The translations under genes were made by a program, and so were the position numbers. The notes under the pieces were generated by a model. It saw nothing but the letters and a program-made list of their open reading frames with translations, had not been told where the DNA came from and made no database searches. From Chloroflexi bacterium UBA4736 (GTDB lineage: Bacteria; Chloroflexota; Dormibacteria; Dormibacterales; Dormibacteraceae): 25,969 nt of DNA. Shown here piece by piece: positions 21,261 through 25,969 of this stretch. Location of the stretch: the NCBI GenBank assembly GCA_002404015.1, contig DHIW01000069.1, positions 1 through 25,969 of the forward strand, given 5' to 3'. Each line of letters starts with the position of its first letter. Within the stretch, counting starts at the first letter, position 1.

Positions 21261-21734
21261 ATGGAAAGAGACCAGCTGATCAAGAGATACCGGGAGGGGC
21301 CGGCGGTCCTGGCGGCCGCCCTGGCCGACCTCAGCGACGCCCAGCTCGACCACCGGCCCGAGGCCGGTGGCTGGTCGGCCCGAGAGGTCGTCCACCACGT
21401 CGCCGACAGCGAGATGACCTCCGCCATCCGGCTGCGCCGGCTGCTGGCTGAAGAGGCGCCCCTGCTCCAGGGCTACGACGAGGCCGAGTTCGCTCGCCGC
21501 CTCCACTATCGAAACCGGCAGATCGCACCGTCCCTGGACGCCGTCCGAGCCGCCCGCGAGACCACCGCATCGATCCTCGACAACATCTCGGAGGCGGACT
21601 GGCAGCGGGCCGGCACGCATGCCGAGAGCGGCCCCTACTCGGTCGCCACCTGGCTGGAGATCTACTCCTCACACTGCCACGACCACGCGGAGCAGATCCG
21701 GCAGGCGGTGACCGACCGGAGCCCCCACTCTTAA
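21261..21734 (+). CDS. DinB-family (DinB_2-like) protein
   Basis: This 157-residue protein is a four-helix bundle with the metal-site pattern of the DinB superfamily: WSAREVVHHVADSEMTSAIR in the second helix and SSHCHDHAEQIRQ (H-x3-H) in the last. It resembles the DinB protein at 16059-16562 in fold but not closely in sequence. The ATG at 21261 lies 62 bases after the exporter stop; the same frame is open far upstream inside the exporter gene, but that is shadow. The stop codon TAA is part of the left arm of the 182-nt palindrome. The substrate is unknown. Confidence 0.82.
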   Translation: MERDQLIKRYREGPAVLAAALADLSDAQLDHRPEAGGWSAREVVHHVADSEMTSAIRLRRLLAEEAPLLQGYDEAEFARRLHYRNRQIAPSLDAVRAARETTASILDNISEADWQRAGTHAESGPYSVATWLEIYSSHCHDHAEQIRQAVTDRSPHS

Positions 21735-21912
21735 CCCGGATCCACCGATCCACGACGGCGCCTTGGCGCCCATGCACACCATCTCGCGGCCCGGCTTCTG
21801 CGCTCCTCGTTCCCGCAGCGCCGCTGCGCTCACTGCGGTGCTCGGCCCCGGGCCACGATCTGGCGCACCTGGACACCAATCCGCTCGCCGCAGATCGGCG
21901 GACCCGGGTTAA
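21731..21912 (-). other. 182-nt nested palindrome, possible structured RNA or MITE-like element
   Basis: The outer arms, TTAACCCGGATCCACCGATC (21731-21750) and GATCGGCGGACCCGGGTTAA (21893-21912), match as inverted copies at 18 of 20 positions. The inner arms at 21779-21794 and 21848-21863 match at 13 of 16. A GGCGCC-TT-GGCGCC hairpin (21757-21770) and a CGCAGCG/CGCTGCG palindrome (21815-21829) lie inside. Both outer mismatches and one inner mismatch become G-U pairs if the minus strand is the RNA. No protein similarity was seen. It fills the gap between the DinB gene and the importer operon. It may be an RNA, a small mobile element without genes, or a barrier to transcription. Confidence 0.5.
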
Positions 21913-21939
21913 CGCTCCGGGCGATATCCTCCAGGCAGC

Positions 21940-22878
21940 TTGCAGGTCGCAGGACTGAGGCGCGCCGCGGCATCAACGGCTACCGCCAGCCGGCCGCGCC
22001 GCCGCCCGCAGGACATCCTCACGGCGCTGCTCTTCCTGGCGCCGTCGCTGGCGGTGTTCGGCCTATTCACCTTCTGGCCGCTGCTCCGCTCGATCAGCCT
22101 CAGCTTCTACGGGAACGACATCGTGGGCCGGCCCACGCTCTTCGTCGGGCTCGCCCAGTACCAGCAGATGCTCTCGTCACCCGCTCTCCGGGACACGCTC
22201 TTCACAACCGCCGTCTACACGGTCATGACGGTCCTCGCCAGCATCTTGCTGGGCCTTCTGCTGGCCCTCCTTCTGCAGGCCCGGATCGCCGGCATCGGCA
22301 TCTTCCGGACGCTCCTGGCGACCCCCTTCGCGTTCTCCGTCGCCACCGCGTCGGTAATCTTCGCGGTCTTCTTCAACCCAGGCGTCGGCATCTTCAATGG
22401 CTTTCTCTACTACTTCCATATGACGCCCGTGGGCTGGCTGACCAATCCCAGCACTGCGCTGCCCAGCATCGTGGTGACCAGCGTCTGGCTCCAGCTCGGC
22501 TACAACGTGCTAGTGCTCTCGGCCGGCCTCCAGGCGATCCCCGAGGAGGTGTACGAGGCGGCCAAGCTGGACGGGGCCGCGGGCTGGTCGCTGGCGCGCT
22601 TTGTCACGCTGCCCCTGCTCACCCCCTCGCTCTTCTTCCTGCTGGTGGTGACCACGATCCTCTCGCTGCAGTCGTTCGGCCAGATCCACATCCTCACCCG
22701 GGGCGGCCCGGCCGGCTCCACCACCACCCTCGTGTACAGCCTTTACCTCAATGCCTTCGCGTTCGGCTCCAGCAACTTCGGGCTGGCCTCCGCGCAGGCC
22801 CTGGTCCTGTTCGTGATCGTCGTGGTCATCACCGGACTCCAGTTCGGCGTGCTGGAGCGGCGGGTCTTCTACAGGTGA
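21940..22878 (+). CDS. ugpA: Carbohydrate ABC transporter permease (UgpA/MalF type)
   Basis: The 312-residue inner-membrane permease has six membrane helices, the first at LLFLAPSLAVFGLFTFWPLL. The coupling EAA loop reads YEAAKLDGAAGWSLARFVTL, followed by PLLTPSLFFLLVVTTILSLQ. Length and order match UgpA and related sugar permeases. The TTG at 21940 is the only start before the basic N-terminus; TATCCT lies nine bases before it, and there is no strong Shine-Dalgarno sequence. The second permease starts seven bases after its stop. The ugp name rests on the UgpB-like binding protein in the same operon. Confidence 0.85.
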   Translation: MQVAGLRRAAASTATASRPRRRPQDILTALLFLAPSLAVFGLFTFWPLLRSISLSFYGNDIVGRPTLFVGLAQYQQMLSSPALRDTLFTTAVYTVMTVLASILLGLLLALLLQARIAGIGIFRTLLATPFAFSVATASVIFAVFFNPGVGIFNGFLYYFHMTPVGWLTNPSTALPSIVVTSVWLQLGYNVLVLSAGLQAIPEEVYEAAKLDGAAGWSLARFVTLPLLTPSLFFLLVVTTILSLQSFGQIHILTRGGPAGSTTTLVYSLYLNAFAFGSSNFGLASAQALVLFVIVVVITGLQFGVLERRVFYR

Positions 22879-22885
22879 TCGAGCG

Positions 22886-23704
22886 ATGAGTGTTGCCAAG
22901 GCGCTGAACTACGCGCTACTAAGCGTGGTCACGTTCGTGCTTCTCTTCCCGCTCCTGTTCGCGATCAGCGGCAGCCTGATGACCGCGCGCGAGCTCGCCA
23001 ACTACCCCTCGCCGCTGCTGCCCGCGCATCCCCAGCTGAGCAGCTTCCGGGACGTGCTGAACGCCATCCCGCTGCCCCGCCAGTACCTCAACAGCACCAT
23101 CGTGGCGGTGACCGTGACGCTGGGACAGCTGCTGACCTCGCTGCTCTCCGCCTACGCCTTCGCGTTCCTCCGGTTCCCGTTCCGGAACCTGGTCTTCGGC
23201 GTTTTCCTCGCCACGATGATGATCCCGTGGGAGTCGATCATCATCCCCAACTACCTGTTCATGGCCGCCAACGGCCTGATCAACACCTACCCGGCGCTGA
23301 TCCTGCCCTTCCTGGCCGCCGGCTTTGGGACGTTCCTGCTGCGCACCTACTTCCTGACCTTCCCGCGCGACCTCTACGAGGCCGCGCAGGTCGATGGCTG
23401 CGGGCACTTTCGCTTCCTCTGGACGATCCTGGTCCCGCTCAGCCGGCCGGCCCTGGCCACCCTCTCGATCTGGACCTTCATCTCGGTCTGGAACCAGTAC
23501 TTCTGGCCGCTGCTGGTGACCAAGACCGACGAGATGCAGACACTCCAGATCGGCATCAGCCGGCTGCGCGACACCGAGTCGGCGGTGGCGCCCAACTTCA
23601 TACTTGCGGGCACGGTACTGGCCCTCATTCCAACGCTGGTCCTGATCTACGTCGGGCAGCGTCATATAGTCCGAGGTCTTACCTCGGGCGCATTGCGCGG
23701 TTAG
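22886..23704 (+). CDS. ugpE: Carbohydrate ABC transporter permease (UgpE/MalG type)
   Basis: The 272-residue inner-membrane permease has six helices (first VVTFVLLFPLLFAISGSLM). The MalG-type loop is YEAAQVDGCGHFRFLWTILV followed by PLSRPALATLSIWTFISVWN, where WNQYFWPLL is the usual UgpE/MalG pattern. The C-terminus GQRHIVRGLTSGALRG is typical of this half. It sits between ugpA and the binding-protein gene with 7- and 13-base gaps. Confidence 0.87.
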   Translation: MSVAKALNYALLSVVTFVLLFPLLFAISGSLMTARELANYPSPLLPAHPQLSSFRDVLNAIPLPRQYLNSTIVAVTVTLGQLLTSLLSAYAFAFLRFPFRNLVFGVFLATMMIPWESIIIPNYLFMAANGLINTYPALILPFLAAGFGTFLLRTYFLTFPRDLYEAAQVDGCGHFRFLWTILVPLSRPALATLSIWTFISVWNQYFWPLLVTKTDEMQTLQIGISRLRDTESAVAPNFILAGTVLALIPTLVLIYVGQRHIVRGLTSGALRG

Positions 23705-23717
23705 GGAGGAGTAGGTG

Positions 23718-25088
23718 ATGAAACGTCTGGCACTCGCGGTCCTGGGGATCATCTTCGTAGCCGCCTGCGGGGGCGGGACCGGCACCACCAGCCAGCCCAG
23801 CGCGCTGGACAACGCCACCCCGCCCTCCAAGCCGGTCGAGGTCACCTTCTGGCACGGGTTCGCGGCCGGCGCCAACCAGGACGCCACCAACTTCCTGACC
23901 CAGAAGTTCAACGACGCCCACAAGGGTGAGATCCACGTCACGACCAGCAGCGCCGGCGCCAACTACGACGACGTCTTCGCGAAGGTGAAGGCCGGCATCC
24001 AGGCCAACCAGCTGCCGACCATGGTCCAGATCTACGACGTCGGCAGCCGCTTCATGGTCGACTCCAAGGCCATCACGCCGATGCAGACCTTCATCGACAA
24101 CGCCAAGTTCTCGACGGCCGATCTGGAGCCGAACATCCTTGGCTACTACCAGATCGGCGGCAAGCTCTACTCGATGCCCTGGAACGTCTCCACGCCTCTC
24201 CTCTACTACGACAAGGACGCGTTCCAGAAGGCCGGCCTCGACCCCAACAAGCCGCCCACGACCCTCGACGAGATCAGGACCGCGGCGGAGAAGCTGACGG
24301 TCAAGGACGCCAGCGGGCAGACCGTGCGCTACGGGTTCGGGGCCGCCATCTACGGCTGGTTCCTGGAGCAGATGACGGCCAAGGCGGACCAGCAGTTCTG
24401 CAACAACGGCAACGGCCGGGACAAGAACTCCACCAAGCTGCTGTTCAACCAGCCGACCGACGTTCAGATCGTGGACTGGTGGCAGAAGATGGTGGCCGAC
24501 GGGCTGGCGCTCAACACCGGCCGTAACACCACCGACGCCCAGAACGCCTTCAAGGCCGGCCGGATGGCCATGAACCTCGAGTCGACCGGCGCCCTTCGCG
24601 TCTACCAGACGACCGTCAAGTTCACGCTCGGCACCGGGTTCTTCCCCAAGCCGACGGCCGCTTCGGCCGGGGGCGCCATCATCGGCGGCGCCTCGCTATG
24701 GATCCTCAACTCGCACCCCAGCTACGAGCAGAAGGCGGCCTGGGAGTTCGTGAAATTCCTGGAGCAGGCCGACAACATGGCCTACTGGCACACGCACACC
24801 GGCTACTTCCCGGTGGACAAGAAGGCCCTCAACGACCCCACGGACGTGGCCTGGGTCCAGCAGTACCCCAGCTTCAAGACGGCCATCGACCAGCTGCACT
24901 CCTCGAAGCTCGACAAGGCCACCCAGGGCTGCCTGCTGGGCGTCATGCCGCAGGCCCGCCAGGCTGCCGAGGTCGGCATCGAGTCCGCCATCCTGAAGAA
25001 GTCGACGCCCCAGAAGGCGATGGACGACGCGGTGGCCACGATGCAGCCGGCCATCGACCAGTACAACCAGGCGGTGGGGGCCAAATAG
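23718..25088 (+). CDS. ugpB: Lipoprotein substrate-binding protein resembling UgpB
   Basis: The 456-residue protein has a lipoprotein signal (MKRLALAVLGIIFVAAC, lipid cysteine C17), then a Gly/Thr/Ser linker and a solute-binding fold. Segments align with E. coli UgpB: EVTFWHGF, QIYDVGSRFMVDSKAI, STPLLYYDKDAFQKAGLDPN, AIIGGASLWIL, WHTHTGYFPV and LLGVMPQAR, the last holding the arginine that UgpB uses for the phosphate. The likely ligand is sn-glycerol 3-phosphate or a glycerophosphodiester; a sugar is possible. The ATG at 23718 has a strong GGAGGAG; the GTG just before it is less likely. No ATPase gene (ugpC) follows; a terminator does. A shared ATPase elsewhere is needed. Confidence 0.85.
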   Translation: MKRLALAVLGIIFVAACGGGTGTTSQPSALDNATPPSKPVEVTFWHGFAAGANQDATNFLTQKFNDAHKGEIHVTTSSAGANYDDVFAKVKAGIQANQLPTMVQIYDVGSRFMVDSKAITPMQTFIDNAKFSTADLEPNILGYYQIGGKLYSMPWNVSTPLLYYDKDAFQKAGLDPNKPPTTLDEIRTAAEKLTVKDASGQTVRYGFGAAIYGWFLEQMTAKADQQFCNNGNGRDKNSTKLLFNQPTDVQIVDWWQKMVADGLALNTGRNTTDAQNAFKAGRMAMNLESTGALRVYQTTVKFTLGTGFFPKPTAASAGGAIIGGASLWILNSHPSYEQKAAWEFVKFLEQADNMAYWHTHTGYFPVDKKALNDPTDVAWVQQYPSFKTAIDQLHSSKLDKATQGCLLGVMPQARQAAEVGIESAILKKSTPQKAMDDAVATMQPAIDQYNQAVGAK

Positions 25089-25096
25089 GAATTTGA

Positions 25097-25141
25097 CCGA
25101 GCAGCGCTTGACCGACCATCAGGCGCTTTGCTCGGCTTTTT
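25097..25141 (+). terminator. Intrinsic terminator of the ugpAEB-like operon
   Basis: CCGAGCA (25097-25103) pairs perfectly with TGCTCGG (25129-25135), with a further GCGC/GCGC inside, followed by CTTTTTC. It begins eight bases after the binding-protein stop and is the clearest intrinsic terminator in the window. Confidence 0.85.
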
Positions 25142-25200
25142 CGATTCGATCTTAGCTACTGCGCTTGAGTTGACCGACTACGAAGCCTAAACGCGGTTAA

Positions 25201-25214
25201 CGAAAATTCTCCGC
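25201..25214 (-). repeat. 14-bp motif, copy 1, at the end of a small gene
   Basis: CGAAAATTCTCCGC (GCGGAGAATTTTCG on the gene strand) touches the TAG stop of the small gene at 25214-25462. The same 14 bases lie just after the stop of the next gene at 25511-25524. Confidence 0.6.
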
Positions 25215-25462
25215 TAGTCCCCGCTAGGACCCGACTCGGCCTCGGGGAAGTCTTGTTTCAGCCGAGCGAGGGCGCAAGCTTCGGCTTCCGGGGAGGTGTT
25301 ATGGGCGGGCCGGCAGAAGCACCGTGCGACCGGAGTAACGCCGTCCGACTCTGTGATTACGCCTCGAAATAGGTGTTCTAGCGATTGGCCGATCCCCCAC
25401 GGCTCGGCGCTAGCCGATAGCTTGGACGCATCGGCGCCGGCCGGTAGTTCGCTCCATTTCAT
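25214..25462 (-). CDS. Hypothetical 82-residue protein
   Basis: No family is recognised. The sequence runs MKWSELPAGADASKLSASAE to RLKQDFPEAESGPSGD and has a CFCRP segment in the middle, with no signal peptide or membrane helix. TACCCT lies eight bases before the ATG, and no Shine-Dalgarno sequence is seen. Codon use is less GC-biased than in the genes to the left, which suggests acquired DNA. It may be the last of three small genes on this strand. The confidence that it is translated is moderate. Confidence 0.45.
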   Translation of the reverse strand: MKWSELPAGADASKLSASAEPWGIGQSLEHLFRGVITESDGVTPVARCFCRPAHNTSPEAEACALARLKQDFPEAESGPSGD

Positions 25463-25510
25463 AAGTCGGAAGGGTAGCTCTTAAATTAGCCGCTCCCCAA
25501 CCGCGTAGGG

Positions 25511-25524
25511 CGAAAATTCTCCGC
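25511..25524 (-). repeat. 14-bp motif, copy 2, after a small gene
   Basis: A perfect second copy of CGAAAATTCTCCGC, ending one base before the TGA stop triplet (25526-25528) of the gene at 25526-25789. It precedes the next start by about 50 bases and so is not its ribosome site. Confidence 0.6.
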
Positions 25525-25525
25525 C

Positions 25526-25789
25526 TCAGACCATCCGGGCTAGGCTCGCCGCCATCCGTCCGGCCGGATGCCCCACTAGGGCTAGGCGCTCGGCGGCTTC
25601 CACGGCCAGACGGAGGATATCCGCCCGATCATTTGCGCCATCCTCCCCGGCGCCCCAAAGTTCACGCGAGGTGGTTAGGTCAAGCTCCAAATCCTTAAGG
25701 CGTTGAACGTCGGGGCCGATGCTTCGATCGTTTTCGGCCTCAGCGCGATAGACGCGATCGGCGCACATCTCGGCCGTAACGAGATTCAT
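25526..25789 (-). CDS. Hypothetical 87-residue helical protein
   Basis: No family is recognised. The product is charged and helical (MNLVTAEMCADRVYRAEAEN, then DVQRLKDLELDLTTSRELWG, then ADILRLAVEAAERLALVGHP), with no membrane helix. Its ATG overlaps the TGA of the upstream gene (ATGA), which supports real, coupled translation. Small, overlapping, helical genes of this kind are common in phages and integrated elements. Base composition is lower in GC than in the rest of the window. Confidence 0.55.
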   Translation of the reverse strand: MNLVTAEMCADRVYRAEAENDRSIGPDVQRLKDLELDLTTSRELWGAGEDGANDRADILRLAVEAAERLALVGHPAGRMAASLARMV

Positions 25790-25968
25790 ACCCTTTCTCC
25801 GTGCTCGGCAAGGTCTAGCAGCGCCATCAGGTTTCGGCGGGCCTCGCTTAGGTCGGCGATCAGTCCGCTAACTACCATCAGGTAATCGTGTAGCTCATCG
25901 GCGGGCAGTAGTTCGCCCCGCTCGCGGAGGAGCTGATTGAACGCTGCGTACTGCGGCCAGGGACGCAA
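25786..25968 (-). CDS. Hypothetical helical protein, N-terminus cut by window edge
   Basis: The visible 60 residues (from RPWPQYAAFNQLLRERGELL to SEARRNLMALLDLAEHGERV) are helical and match no family I know. A TTG sits at the very edge of the window; the true start is probably outside it. The stop overlaps the next gene's ATG by ATGA, so the two are translationally coupled. Together with its two neighbours it resembles part of a phage-derived or mobile gene set. Confidence 0.5.
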   Translation of the reverse strand: MRPWPQYAAFNQLLRERGELLPADELHDYLMVVSGLIADLSEARRNLMALLDLAEHGERV

Positions 25969-25969
25969 A

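Noticed and set aside
21731..21912. Integron attC site
   Set aside because: The arms are nested palindromes with TTAA ends, but they do not fit the GTTRRRY/RYYYAAC core sites and there is no cassette structure.
1..25969. CRISPR arrays, tRNA or rRNA genes, transposases
   Set aside because: Reading both strands showed no regularly spaced repeats, no tRNA-like T-arm and acceptor pairing, and no transposase or integrase motifs.

Overview
The window is high-GC DNA of about two-thirds G+C by eye, dense with genes and rich in GTG and TTG starts. Several genes have a TAnnnT hexamer six or seven bases before the start codon, which suggests leaderless mRNAs. The mix of families (KimA-like transporter, Qng1 queuosine hydrolase, HTH-TPR regulator, UgpBAE-like importer) fits a soil or subsurface Terrabacteria lineage such as Chloroflexota or Dormibacterota, or a deep actinobacterium. 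That placement is inference only. No rRNA, tRNA, CRISPR array, transposase or integrase was recognised.

Layout. 117-2853 (minus): a signal-peptide-bearing 31-residue peptide gene, then an XRE-HTH/TPR regulator, a hairpin-rich leader with an OsmC remnant, and a branched-chain aminotransferase. 2978-4030 (plus): a REC-HD-GYP cyclic-di-GMP phosphodiesterase. 4027-7503 (minus): ECF sigma factor, zinc-finger anti-sigma factor with an outer domain, ABC ATPase and ABC permease in one operon. 7586-9595 (minus): EVE-domain protein, queuosine salvage hydrolase (Qng1/DUF2419) and a four-helix membrane protein. 9653-13837: a small coiled-coil ORF and a KimA-like potassium transporter facing a KdpD/KdpE-like two-component pair. 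13855-16045 (plus): an atypical tRNA-guanine transglycosylase, a small membrane protein and a TesB-like thioesterase, all with overlapping stop and start codons. 16059-18547: a DinB protein, a zinc-ribbon membrane protein, an NTF2-like protein and a MoxR/BchI-type ATPase. 18573-25088 (plus): glycerophosphodiester phosphodiesterase, ABC exporter, a second DinB protein, a 182-nt nested palindrome and a UgpA-UgpE-UgpB-like importer ended by a clear terminator. 25201-25969 (minus): three small unknown genes of different base composition, two of them followed by the same 14-bp motif, resembling the edge of a mobile element.

The strongest candidate for an undescribed system is at 1336-2853. A 31-residue exported peptide gene with a perfect Shine-Dalgarno sequence lies directly upstream of, and on the same strand as, a cytoplasmic HTH+TPR regulator. 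This is the gene arrangement of RRNPP peptide quorum sensing (PlcR/PapR, NprR/NprX, Rgg/SHP, AimR/AimP), known mainly from Firmicutes and their phages. An inverted repeat centred on the regulator's start suggests autoregulation, and the HD-GYP gene next door is a possible output. Second is a queuine-salvage set: Qng1 beside an EVE protein, and a transglycosylase whose substrate pocket departs from the usual residues. Third is the orphan 182-nt structured element at 21731-21912.
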